Source: an uncultured Micrococcus sp. (GTDB taxonomy: Bacteria > Actinomycetota > Actinomycetes > Actinomycetales > Micrococcaceae). Taken from it: a stretch of 14,801 nt of DNA. Within the stretch, counting starts at the first letter, position 1. Every line of letters starts with the position of its first letter. The notes under the pieces are model-generated. The model did no database searches, had not been told where the DNA came from, and saw only the letters and a list, made by a program, of their open reading frames with translations. Location: NCBI GenBank assembly GCA_946222435.1, contig CAMIOJ010000014.1:1-14801 (forward strand), written 5' to 3'. The translations under genes and the position numbers were made by a program. Of the stretch, positions 1 to 6,503 are shown piece by piece.

Positions 1-133
1 GGGGCGGGGCGTCCGCGGGGATCTCGCGGTGCAACCAGGCGGCGAGCGTCTCCACGCTCACCAGCGTGGGCGGGCCCGCGGGGGCCGCGGAGGCGGGCTC
101 GGTGACGGAGTGCTCTCGGCTCTGGCTGTCCAC
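1..133 (-). CDS. Unrecognised protein, N-terminal fragment (runs off left edge)
   Basis: The minus-strand frame has almost only G or C in the third codon position, as do the clear genes here, whereas the plus-strand frame over the same bases is mixed, so I take this as coding. The start is placed at GTG 133-131 because a good actinobacterial -10 (TAGAGT, 146-141) ends 7 nt before it and no Shine-Dalgarno is visible, the usual picture of a leaderless transcript. GTG 142-140 is an in-frame alternative but overlaps the -10. The visible residues are an Ala/Pro-rich tail (about 20 residues), then a segment around PTLVSVETLAAWL that looks like the beginning of a folded domain. I do not recognise the family and assign no function. 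It is divergent from zur. Confidence 0.55.
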   Translation of the reverse strand, partial: MDSQSREHSVTEPASAAPAGPPTLVSVETLAAWLHREIPADAPP

Positions 134-140
134 GCGTTCC

Positions 141-146
141 ACTCTA
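141..146 (-). promoter_or_regulatory. Candidate -10 for a leaderless transcript of the left-edge gene
   Basis: On the minus strand TAGAGT fits the actinobacterial TANNNT -10 element and is followed after 7 nt by GTG (133-131), so transcription would begin at or next to the start codon. No convincing -35 is seen. The 134-302 region also holds an interrupted inverted repeat (GGGGAC and ACAGGC at 152-161, with GCCTGT at 172-177 and GTCCCC at 182-187) that could be an operator between the two divergent genes. There is no AT-rich Zur-like palindrome here. Confidence 0.4.
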
Positions 147-203
147 GCCGCGGGGACAGGCCTGAGACAGCGCCTGTGGACGTCCCCGGCACCGCCGGAT
201 TGC

Positions 204-209
204 TAGGCT
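204..209 (+). promoter_or_regulatory. Candidate -10 element for zur
   Basis: TAGGCT fits TANNNT and would give a 5' leader of roughly 90 nt before the zur start at 303. The -35 region is GC-rich and gives no clear match, so this is only a candidate. Confidence 0.3.
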
Positions 210-302
210 GACCAGGAAGGACCGGGTGGAGCGCGCACGGCGTTCCGACGCGCATCCGCCGGTCCCCCGACGCACCGATGTGAGCCGCAGGAGGCAGACA
301 CC

Positions 303-722
303 GTGACCACCACCGGGCCCGAGGGCACCGCACCCCGCGGACGCACCACCCGTCAGAAGGTGGCGGTGGACCGCGCCCTGGAGGAGCTCGACGACTTCGT
401 CTCCGCCCAGCAGCTCCACCAGCACCTCAAGGACGCCGGGGACCGCGTCTCCCTGGCCACCGTCTACCGCACCCTCCAGCAACAGCTGGACGAGGGCCGC
501 GTGGACGTGCTGCGCCGGGAGGACGGCGAGTCCGTGTACCGCAGGTGCGCCGCGGACGAGCACCACCACCACCTGGTGTGCCGCAGCTGCTGGAAGACGG
601 TGGAGATCACCGCGCCGGACGTGGAGGACTGGGCCCAGCAGATCGCCCGCGAGCACGGCTTCTCCGAGCCGGCCCACACCGTGGAGATCAGCGGGATCTG
701 CCAGGAGTGCTCCGCGGCCTGA
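303..722 (+). CDS. zur: Zinc uptake regulator Zur (Fur family)
   Basis: A 139-residue Fur-family repressor that should bind DNA as a zinc-loaded dimer and shut off zinc import. The start is GTG 303, with AGGAGG at 289-294 and 8 nt spacing. The N-terminal winged helix covers about residues 15-72, with the recognition region SLATVYRTLQ at 50-59. Next come a His4 cluster at 87-90, a CRSC pair (Cys93, Cys96) and a C-terminal CQEC pair (Cys133, Cys136), which together form the structural zinc site. Against M. tuberculosis Zur (FurB), from memory, Asp68, Cys82, His88 and His90 fit the regulatory site, and Glu108 and His125 the third site, so all ligands appear present. It lies next to znuABC, which supports Zur over Fur. 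Its stop codon is 1 nt from the stop of the convergent znuC. Confidence 0.92.
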   Translation: MTTTGPEGTAPRGRTTRQKVAVDRALEELDDFVSAQQLHQHLKDAGDRVSLATVYRTLQQQLDEGRVDVLRREDGESVYRRCAADEHHHHLVCRSCWKTVEITAPDVEDWAQQIAREHGFSEPAHTVEISGICQECSAA

Positions 723-723
723 C

Positions 724-1656
724 TCAGGCCCGCGGGCCCTCCGTCTCCCCCGGCTCGTCCCAGAACGCGCCCTGCGGGGTGTGCAGCATGCCGATGCCGT
801 ACACCGCCTCCAGGTTCGCGCGCGTCAGCGCCTCGTTCGGCGGGCCGGAGGCCACCACGCGGCCGTTCATCAGCACCACGTGGTCCGCGGCGAAGGCCTC
901 GTCCAGGTCATGGGTGGTGAACACCACGGAGACGCCGCGGCCGGGCTCCTCGTGGATCAGCTCGTCGATGGTCTGCGCGGAGACCAGGTCCAGCCCCGTG
1001 AGCGGCTCGTCCAGCATCAGCACGTCATGCTCCTGGGCCAGGCCCTGCGCCACGTAGACGCGCTGGCGCTGGCCGCCGGAGAGCTCGGAGAGGTGACGGC
1101 GGGCCAGATCCGTGATCTTCATGCGCTCCATGGCCTCGTCCACGCGGGCCCGGTCCTCGCGCTTCAGGCGACCGAACCATCCGGTGCCGGCATAGGTGCC
1201 CATGGTGACCACGTCCTTCACCGTCAACGGGGTGCCCTGCGGCACCTGCACGGACTGCATCACGAAGGACACCTTCCGCGCATGCTCCTCCGCGGACTGG
1301 CCGTGCACCGTGACGGTGCCCTGGGTCGGCTTCAGCACACCGGCGAGGGCCTGCAGCAGCGTGGACTTGCCGGAGCCGTTGGGGCCGATCACGGCCACCA
1401 CTCCCCCGGCCGGCAACGTGAAGTCCGAGGCCCGCACGGCCAGGTGCTCACCGTGGCGCAGCTCCACCCCGTGGCCGCAGGCCAGCTCGCCCGTGGGCTC
1501 GGGGAGCCGGTGGGCGTCGCCGGTCGGATGGGCGTGTCCGGTCGCGTTCCCGGACACAGGCGCGGAATCGTGTGCGGTGTCGCGCGAGGAAGCGTGTGCG
1601 GCGTTGCCCGCGGCGACGTGCCCGGAATCGCGTGCGGAGGCGTGTGCGGCGCTCAT
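724..1656 (-). CDS. znuC: Zinc ABC transporter ATP-binding protein with His-rich N-terminal extension
   Basis: The 310-residue ATPase of a cluster A-I zinc ABC importer, acting on the cytoplasmic face with ZnuB. The Walker A motif GPNGSGKST is at 91-99, the Q-loop at Gln134, the signature LSGGQ at 192-196, Walker B LMLDEP at 213-218 with catalytic Glu217, and the switch His at 249, so the ATPase looks intact. The start ATG 1656 overlaps the znuB stop in an ATGA, implying translational coupling. The usual ATPase begins near residue 52; before it lies an Ala/Ser/Asp/His-rich tail with His at 5, 13, 21, 29, 41, 43 and 49, four of them exactly 8 residues apart. I infer a zinc-binding or buffering role for that tail; this is not proven. 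It is the last gene of the operon, converging on zur. Confidence 0.92.
   Translation of the reverse strand: MSAAHASARDSGHVAAGNAAHASSRDTAHDSAPVSGNATGHAHPTGDAHRLPEPTGELACGHGVELRHGEHLAVRASDFTLPAGGVVAVIGPNGSGKSTLLQALAGVLKPTQGTVTVHGQSAEEHARKVSFVMQSVQVPQGTPLTVKDVVTMGTYAGTGWFGRLKREDRARVDEAMERMKITDLARRHLSELSGGQRQRVYVAQGLAQEHDVLMLDEPLTGLDLVSAQTIDELIHEEPGRGVSVVFTTHDLDEAFAADHVVLMNGRVVASGPPNEALTRANLEAVYGIGMLHTPQGAFWDEPGETEGPRA
1564..1651 (-). repeat. Degenerate repeats encoding the ZnuC His-rich tail
   Basis: GCGTGTGCGGCG occurs identically at 1592-1603 and 1640-1651 (48 nt = 16 codons apart). GGAATCG(T/C)GTGCGG occurs at 1564-1577 and 1624-1637 (60 nt apart, one mismatch). In protein terms AAHAS(A/S)RD(S/T) recurs at residues 3-11 and 19-27. 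The periods are multiples of three, so the array kept the frame while expanding, probably by slippage or unequal recombination. Confidence 0.7.
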
Positions 1657-2591
1657 GCGGTGGGCTCCTTCACGGTCGGCTCGAGCTGCGGCGAGAGCAC
1701 GGCGTCCCCGGCCGCACGTCGCCCGGTGCCGCGCTCGGCATCCCGTCCCGCCCCGCGTCCGGCCCGGCGCCCGCGCACCAGGCGCAGCACGGACTTCACG
1801 GCCAGCACCACGAAGAACAGCACGATCGGCACCAGGGCCATGGTGGCGGAGGCTGCGGTGTCCCAGTGGAAGGACAGGATCAGGCCCAGCGTGACGGAGA
1901 CGGCGCCGAGCACCATCGCCGTGAACATCATGGCCGGGACGGTCCGGGTCACCAAGGCGGCGGTGGCCGGCGGGCCGACGAGCAGGCCGAACACCAGGAC
2001 TGTGCCCACGGCCTGGAAGGAGCCGATCACGGCCGCGCCGATCATCACCAGCAGCAGCACGTGGGTCAGCTGCGGGCGCATGCCCAGCGAGCGGGCCTTG
2101 GCCTCGGAGAAGCTCAGGGTCAGCAGCGGCCGGTAGAGCAGCAGCGCCAGCAGCACCACGGCGGCGGCGATCACGCCCTGGACCTTCAGGTGCTCGGTGC
2201 TGACGCCGAGGGCGTCGCCGAACAGGATGGAGGTGAGCGAGCCCGTGTAGGAGTCGGACATGGAGATGATCACCACGCCGAGCGCCATCATGCCCACGAA
2301 CAGCAGGCCGATGGCCGTGTCCTCCTTCAAAGAGGTGGCCCGGTGCACCAGGGAGATGCCGGCGAGCATCACCACGGCCGCGACCGCGGCGCCCAGGTAG
2401 ACGTTGCCTCCGAGCAGCACGGCGGTCGCGATGCCCGGCATCACGCCGTGCACGAAGGCGTCGCCGAAGAAGCTCATGCCGCGCAGCACCAGCCAGGTGC
2501 CCACCACGGAGCACATGACGGCCGCGATCAGCCCGCCCATCAGGGCGCGCTGCTGGAAGCCCAGTTCGAAGGGCATGGTCAGCCACTCCAT
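1653..2591 (-). CDS. znuB: Zinc ABC transporter permease
   Basis: A 312-residue ABC-3 family (ZnuB/TroCD type) inner-membrane permease, dimerising to form the zinc channel driven by ZnuC and fed by ZnuA. The ATG at 2591 is preceded by AGGAGG with 6 nt spacing, a strong site. The protein is hydrophobic throughout, with about eight or nine predicted membrane spans between residues 15 and 265. Family landmarks are GMSFFGDAFVHGVMPGIA (residues 38-55), which is a typical early loop, and GLLVGPPATA in the later half. The C-terminal tail of about 45 residues is Arg-rich and cytoplasmic, less conserved than the rest. It starts 34 nt after the znuA stop and overlaps znuC by 4 nt. Confidence 0.92.
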   Translation of the reverse strand: MEWLTMPFELGFQQRALMGGLIAAVMCSVVGTWLVLRGMSFFGDAFVHGVMPGIATAVLLGGNVYLGAAVAAVVMLAGISLVHRATSLKEDTAIGLLFVGMMALGVVIISMSDSYTGSLTSILFGDALGVSTEHLKVQGVIAAAVVLLALLLYRPLLTLSFSEAKARSLGMRPQLTHVLLLVMIGAAVIGSFQAVGTVLVFGLLVGPPATAALVTRTVPAMMFTAMVLGAVSVTLGLILSFHWDTAASATMALVPIVLFFVVLAVKSVLRLVRGRRAGRGAGRDAERGTGRRAAGDAVLSPQLEPTVKEPTA

Positions 2592-2625
2592 GGGCGGCCT
2601 CCTCTCGGTCCGGTGTGCAGGTGCG

Positions 2626-3627
2626 TCACTCGCCCAGCTCGGCGGCGAGCTGCTCGGCGTTGTAGACCATGGCGTCCGCGTAGGTGGACGCCTCCGAGTC
2701 GGCGGGCCCGATGCCGCCCTCGTAGAGCTCGATCACCGGGATGTCGCCGCCGTCCCGGGACAGGGACTCGACCTCGGCCATCGGGGTGCCGGCGGAGGTC
2801 AGCAGCGCGTCGGCGCCGTTGTCCTGCAGGGTCTTGGTCAGCTCGGCCAGGGCCTGGGAGGAGGGCTTGCCGTCCGTGGAGCCGCCGGGGACCACCACGC
2901 CGGAGACCTCGAAGTCGTAGGCCTCGGCGAAGTAGCCGTAGGCGTCGTGGTCCGTCATGAGGGTGCGACGGTCCTCCGGGACGGACTCGAGGATGCCGCG
3001 GACCTGCTCGTCGGTCTTCATCAGCTCGTCGTGCACCTGCTGCCCGCACTCGCCGTACTTCTCGTCCCCGGTCTTCTCCTGCAGGGTCTCTCCGATGAAG
3101 GTCGCGGCCTTCGCCATGCGAGCCACGTCCAGCCAGAAGTGGGGGTCCTCGGAGCCGTGGTCATGCCCCTCGTGGCCGGCCTCGTCCCCGTGGTCATGCC
3201 CCTCGTGGCCGGAGCCGGCGCCGAACGGGATCGGGTCGACCTCCGGGGCCACCTCCACGACCTGTGCCCCGTCCGCCTCGGCGTTGCGCAGGGCAGAGCC
3301 CATGCCGCCCTCCAGGCCCAGCCCGTTGGTGAAGACCAGGCCGGAGCGCGCCATCTCGGCCACCTGCTGGGAGGAGGCGGAGAAGTCGTGCGGGTCGTCG
3401 CCCGGGCCCATCACGGCCAGGCCCTGCGCGCCGTTGCACTGCGCGATCTCGTCCAGCACTGATCCGAGCTGGGTGGTGGTCGCCACCGCCACGGTCTCCT
3501 TCTCGCCGCCGCCCTCGGATCCGTCGCCGGCCTCGTCCGAGCCGCCGCCGCAGGCGGTCAGGGCCAGGGCGGAGGCGGACAGCAGGGCGGCGAGCGCCAG
3601 GCGGGGGCGAGCGGAGGACACAGACAT
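2626..3627 (-). CDS. znuA: Zinc-binding lipoprotein of the ABC importer
   Basis: A 333-residue cluster A-I (ZnuA/TroA) solute-binding protein. The lipobox LTAC with Cys26 follows an Arg-containing hydrophobic signal, so it should be a membrane-anchored lipoprotein outside the cell. Likely zinc ligands are His80 (GDDPHDF), His163 (DPHFWLD) and His227 (DHDAYGYF), with an acidic residue near 300-303. Between the first two sits a His/Asp/Gly-rich loop at 141-158 containing GHEGHDHG twice, a hallmark of zinc rather than manganese binding members. The start at 3627 gives a proper signal peptide; upstream in-frame codons would add a non-signal sequence. The ribosome-binding site (GGAAAGG) is modest. 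It is first gene of the znuABC operon and lies about 60 nt downstream of the Zur-like palindrome. Confidence 0.92.
   Translation of the reverse strand: MSVSSARPRLALAALLSASALALTACGGGSDEAGDGSEGGGEKETVAVATTTQLGSVLDEIAQCNGAQGLAVMGPGDDPHDFSASSQQVAEMARSGLVFTNGLGLEGGMGSALRNAEADGAQVVEVAPEVDPIPFGAGSGHEGHDHGDEAGHEGHDHGSEDPHFWLDVARMAKAATFIGETLQEKTGDEKYGECGQQVHDELMKTDEQVRGILESVPEDRRTLMTDHDAYGYFAEAYDFEVSGVVVPGGSTDGKPSSQALAELTKTLQDNGADALLTSAGTPMAEVESLSRDGGDIPVIELYEGGIGPADSEASTYADAMVYNAEQLAAELGE
3155..3212 (-). repeat. Direct 25-bp repeat in the znuA His-rich loop
   Basis: The same 25 bases occur at 3155-3179 and 3188-3212, a 33-nt period equal to 11 codons. It encodes GHEGHDHG twice and looks like a recent in-frame duplication, since even the wobble bases are identical. 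Confidence 0.85.
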
Positions 3628-3688
3628 GCGCAGGGACCTTTCCGTGACGGGGTTCCAGGCACGCCGACGGCACCCGGACAGAATGAAA

Positions 3689-3703
3689 ATCGTTCGCAAC
3701 GAT
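3689..3703 (-). promoter_or_regulatory. Probable Zur operator upstream of znuA
   Basis: ATCGTT-CGC-AACGAT is a perfect 6-3-6 inverted repeat in an AT-richer island of otherwise very GC-rich DNA. The flanking half-site AATGAAAATCG resembles the TGAAAAT half-sites of known actinobacterial Zur boxes. It is 62 nt from the znuA start, and a possible -10 (TATCGT, 3704-3699) overlaps it, so a bound repressor would block transcription. The core promoter itself is not clearly resolved. Zur being encoded next door supports the call, which remains inference. Confidence 0.65.
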
Positions 3704-3710
3704 AGCACTG

Positions 3711-3752
3711 CGGGCCTGTGCCCCACCTCCGTGGAGGCAGGGCACAGGCCCG
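3711..3752 (-). terminator. 13-bp hairpin between the CNNM operon and znuA
   Basis: CGGGCCTGTGCCC (3711-3723) pairs perfectly with GGGCACAGGCCCG (3740-3752), and the loop can form a further CCTC/GAGG stem. There is no U-tract, as is common in actinobacteria. It lies about 100 nt past the CNNM stop and 7 nt before the Zur-like palindrome, so it may insulate znuA from readthrough. Confidence 0.6.
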
Positions 3753-3800
3753 GACGTGGCAGATCTCTCGCCGCCGGCGGCGGCGTTCAGGCGAGGGTCC

Positions 3801-3844
3801 CGACGACGGCCGCCCACCTTCTCGAGGCGACGCGGCCGTCGTCG
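3801..3844 (-). terminator. Terminator hairpin of the CNNM operon
   Basis: CGACGACGGCCG (3801-3812) pairs perfectly with CGGCCGTCGTCG (3833-3844) over a 20-nt loop, starting 10 nt after the stop codon of the upstream minus-strand gene. No U-tract follows; a second hairpin at 3711-3752 may act as backup. Confidence 0.65.
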
Positions 3845-3854
3845 TGGGTCACCC

Positions 3855-4913
3855 TCAGGAGGGGTGGACGCGGCGGGTGGACTGGGTGGCGTCGTGGATC
3901 TCGCCGACGAGCTCCTCGAGGACGTCCTCGAGGAACAGGACGCCCACGGTCACGCCGTCCTCGTCGATCACGCGCGCCAGGTGCGAGCCGGTGCGCTGCA
4001 TCAGGGCCAGCGCGTCCTCGATCTCGTCCACGGCGCGGACGTTGGCCAGCGAGCGGATCTTCGTCACCGGCATCGGCATGCGGTGACCGCTCGGCGGGAC
4101 GGTGAGCACGTCCTTCAGATGCAGGTAGCCGGAGAGGCCACCGTCGCCGTCGTCCACCGCGAAGCGCGAGTAGCCGATGCGGCCGACGTTCCACTCGAAG
4201 GTCTCCGGGGAGATGTCCTCCGGCACAGTGACGACCTTCTCGATCGGCACCATCACGTCCCCGGCCGTGTTGTCCGAGAACTCGAGCGCCGAGTGCAGCA
4301 CGCCGGACTCGTCCTCCAGGGTGCCGGACTTCGTGGACTCGGCCACGATCGACTGGACCTCCTCCAGCGTGAAGCTGGAGGCCACCTCGTCCTTGGGCTC
4401 CACACCCAGGGCGCGCAGCGCGAGGTTCGCGGTGTGGTTGAGGACCCAGATGATCGGGGTGAGGACCTTGGACAGCCACACCAGGGGCGTGGCCAGCAGC
4501 ATGACAGCCCTGTCCGCGAAGGACACGGCGGCGTTCTTCGGGACCATCTCGCCGAGGGTCACATGCAGGAAGGTCACGATCAGCAGCGCCAGCACGAACG
4601 CGGTGACGTTCGCGACGCCGGCCGGGAGGCCGAGGGCCTCCATCGGCACCACCATCAGGTGGTGCAGGGCCGGCTCGGACACGTTGAGGATCAGCAGGGA
4701 GCACACGGTGATGCCGAGCTGACAGACCGCGAGCATCGCCGAGACGTGCTCCATCGCGTAGAGGGCGACCTTCGCCTGACGGGAGCCCGCGTCGGCCTTC
4801 GGCTCGATCTGCGAGCGGCGGGCGCCCATGACCGCGAACTCGCCGCCCACGAAGAACGCGTTGGCAGTCAGCAGGACCACGAGCCAGATCAGGCCCATCA
4901 CGTCGTCGCTCAT
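3855..4913 (-). CDS. DUF21/CBS (CNNM/HlyC/CorC family) membrane protein, short form
   Basis: A 352-residue CNNM-type divalent-cation transport protein. The DUF21 membrane domain occupies about 1-175, with three or four hydrophobic segments (7-27, 66-80, 100-120, 138-160) and the family signatures CQLGIT (64-69) and GEMVPKN (121-127). A CBS pair follows at about 219-340. The C-terminal CorC/HlyC domain present in its upstream partner is absent; the protein ends 12 residues after the second CBS. Its ATG overlaps the partner stop (ATGA), so the two are probably co-translated and may form a heteromer; that pairing is inference. Family members are tied to Mg2+/Co2+ or other cation export, and old hemolysin names for this family are misleading. 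Substrate cannot be told from sequence. Confidence 0.85.
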   Translation of the reverse strand: MSDDVMGLIWLVVLLTANAFFVGGEFAVMGARRSQIEPKADAGSRQAKVALYAMEHVSAMLAVCQLGITVCSLLILNVSEPALHHLMVVPMEALGLPAGVANVTAFVLALLIVTFLHVTLGEMVPKNAAVSFADRAVMLLATPLVWLSKVLTPIIWVLNHTANLALRALGVEPKDEVASSFTLEEVQSIVAESTKSGTLEDESGVLHSALEFSDNTAGDVMVPIEKVVTVPEDISPETFEWNVGRIGYSRFAVDDGDGGLSGYLHLKDVLTVPPSGHRMPMPVTKIRSLANVRAVDEIEDALALMQRTGSHLARVIDEDGVTVGVLFLEDVLEELVGEIHDATQSTRRVHPS

Positions 4914-6229
4914 GCGGTCACCTCCCCGTCACGGGCGGGCGCCGGCTCGAAGCGGACGCGCTCGATGCGGCGTCCCTCCATGCGCTCCACCGAGATGGAC
5001 CCGCCGTCGATCTCGACGACGTCTCCCACCTGGGCGATGCGGCCCAGGCGGGCCATGATGAAGCCGCCGATCGTCTCGTAGGCGCCGTCCTCCGGCACCT
5101 CGAGCGCGGCGATCTGCGCGTGCGCCTCGTCCGGGCGCAGCTCCGCCGGGAAGTACCAGCGGCCGGAGGCGGTCTGCAGCACGCCCGGGGTCACCCGGTC
5201 GTGCTCGTCCGCCACCTCGCCGACGATCTCCTCGACGACGTCCTCCAGGGTCACCATGCCGGCCGTGCCCCCGTACTCGTCCAGCACCACGGCCACCTGC
5301 AGCGGCGCCTCGCGCAGCTCGGTGAGCAGCTGGTCCAGGTGCACCGTCTCCGGCACCTGGATGGCGTCCGTCATCACCGAGCCGGCGGTGAGGCCCTCGC
5401 GCCGCTCCAGCGGGATCGCCACGGCCTTCTTCACGTGCAGCACGCCGCGGATGTCGTCCGAGGACTCCCCGATCACCGGGAAGCGGGAGTAGCCGGTGGT
5501 GCGGGCCAGCTCCAGGACGGCGGTGATGGAGTCGTCCGCGCCGATGGTCTCCATCCGGATGCGCGGGGTCATCACGTCCGCCGCCGTGCGGTCGGCGAAG
5601 CGCAGGGTCCGGTCCAGGAAGGTCGCCGTGCGCTCGTCCAGGGTGCCCATCTGCGCCGAGCGGCGGACCAGGGAGGACAGCTCCTCGGGGCTGCGGGCGC
5701 CGGAGATCTCCTCCTTCGCCTCCAGGCCCATGCGGTGCAGGACCTTGTTGGAGAAGCCGTTCAGCACGATGATCGCCGGCTTGAAGACCGTGGTGAACAC
5801 CAGCTGCGGACGGGCGAGCATGCGGCCCAGCCGCATCGGCTCCGCGATGGCGAGGTTCTTGGGGATGAGCTCGCCGATCAGCATGGACAGCAGGGTCGCA
5901 ATCACCATGGCGATGACCAGGGACGTGGTGCGCACGGCGGCCTCGGGGACTCCGAGGTCGGCCAGCGGCTCGTCGATCAGCGCACCGATCGCCGGGTCCA
6001 TGACGTAGCCGGTGAGCAGGGTCGTCAGGGTGATGCCGAGCTGACAGGCGGAGAGCTGGGTGGACAGGGACTTGAGGCAGCGCAGCAGCGGTTCGGCGCC
6101 CTTGTCTCCGTCGTCCACCATGCGCTGCACGGTGGGGACGTCGATCGCGATCATCGAGAACTCGACGGCCACGAAGAAGCCGGTGCCGAGGATGAGGAGC
6201 ATGCCGAGGGCCAGGAGGATCCACTCCAT
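4910..6229 (-). CDS. DUF21/CBS/CorC-HlyC (CNNM family) membrane protein, long form
   Basis: A 439-residue CNNM/HlyC/CorC protein, first in the operon. The DUF21 membrane domain spans about 1-175 with CQLGIT (62-67) and GELIPKN (119-125). The CBS pair is about 218-338 and ends in DEYGGTAGMVTLEDVVEEIV (317-336), a strong family signature. The CorC/HlyC C-terminal domain is about 355-428. Two starts compete: ATG 6229 has AGGAGG at 11 nt, while ATG 6238 (three residues longer) has it only 2 nt away, so 6229 is preferred. The likely role is divalent cation (Mg2+/Co2+) transport with nucleotide sensing by the CBS pair; the substrate is unproven. It overlaps the following short paralogue by 4 nt. 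Confidence 0.87.
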   Translation of the reverse strand: MEWILLALGMLLILGTGFFVAVEFSMIAIDVPTVQRMVDDGDKGAEPLLRCLKSLSTQLSACQLGITLTTLLTGYVMDPAIGALIDEPLADLGVPEAAVRTTSLVIAMVIATLLSMLIGELIPKNLAIAEPMRLGRMLARPQLVFTTVFKPAIIVLNGFSNKVLHRMGLEAKEEISGARSPEELSSLVRRSAQMGTLDERTATFLDRTLRFADRTAADVMTPRIRMETIGADDSITAVLELARTTGYSRFPVIGESSDDIRGVLHVKKAVAIPLERREGLTAGSVMTDAIQVPETVHLDQLLTELREAPLQVAVVLDEYGGTAGMVTLEDVVEEIVGEVADEHDRVTPGVLQTASGRWYFPAELRPDEAHAQIAALEVPEDGAYETIGGFIMARLGRIAQVGDVVEIDGGSISVERMEGRRIERVRFEPAPARDGEVTA

Positions 6230-6382
6230 GGTCAGCATCCCCTCCTCTCGGGGACGCCGGCCGTCATGGCGATGCGGGGTGCGTCAGACGCGCTAGGACT
6301 GGAGGGCTCCGATCCGGCCGCGTCGGGCACGCCGACGAGGCGGGTGGGCGCAACAGAACAGTGTTGGTCCATAGTGCGAACG

Positions 6383-6408
6383 AGTATACGGGTCCGGCCC
6401 AGACTCGA
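6383..6408 (-). promoter_or_regulatory. Candidate promoter of the CNNM operon
   Basis: On the minus strand TATACT (6388-6383) is the best -10 match in this intergenic stretch, and a weak GGTCGA lies about 16 nt upstream. It would give a leader of about 145 nt before the start at 6229. An extended palindrome lies just upstream at 6421-6444. Confidence 0.4.
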
Positions 6409-6420
6409 CCGCTTTCATAC

Positions 6421-6444
6421 CGCGCGACGCGCGCGCGTCGCGCG
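6421..6444. repeat. Perfect 24-nt palindrome, mostly alternating CG
   Basis: The 12-nt half CGCGCGACGCGC is followed directly by its exact reverse complement. It lies between the guaB1 terminator and the CNNM promoter candidate. It could be a cruciform or Z-DNA-prone element, an operator for the CNNM operon, or a backup terminator for guaB1; the sequence does not decide. Confidence 0.7.
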
Positions 6445-6474
6445 TGTGCGTGCGAGGCGGTCCCGCACTGCACG

Positions 6475-6498
6475 GGGCCGCGGGGGCGGCCGCGGCCC
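6475..6498 (-). terminator. Terminator hairpin after guaB1
   Basis: GGGCCGCG (6475-6482) pairs with CGCGGCCC (6491-6498) over an 8-nt loop, starting 5 nt after the guaB1 stop. There is no U-tract. Confidence 0.6.
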
Positions 6499-6503
6499 AC
6501 GGA

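Noticed and set aside
724..2586. A 620-codon frame through znuC and znuB as a fusion
   Set aside because: Beyond znuC it reads a shadow frame of znuB. The real genes overlap by ATGA with separate frames.
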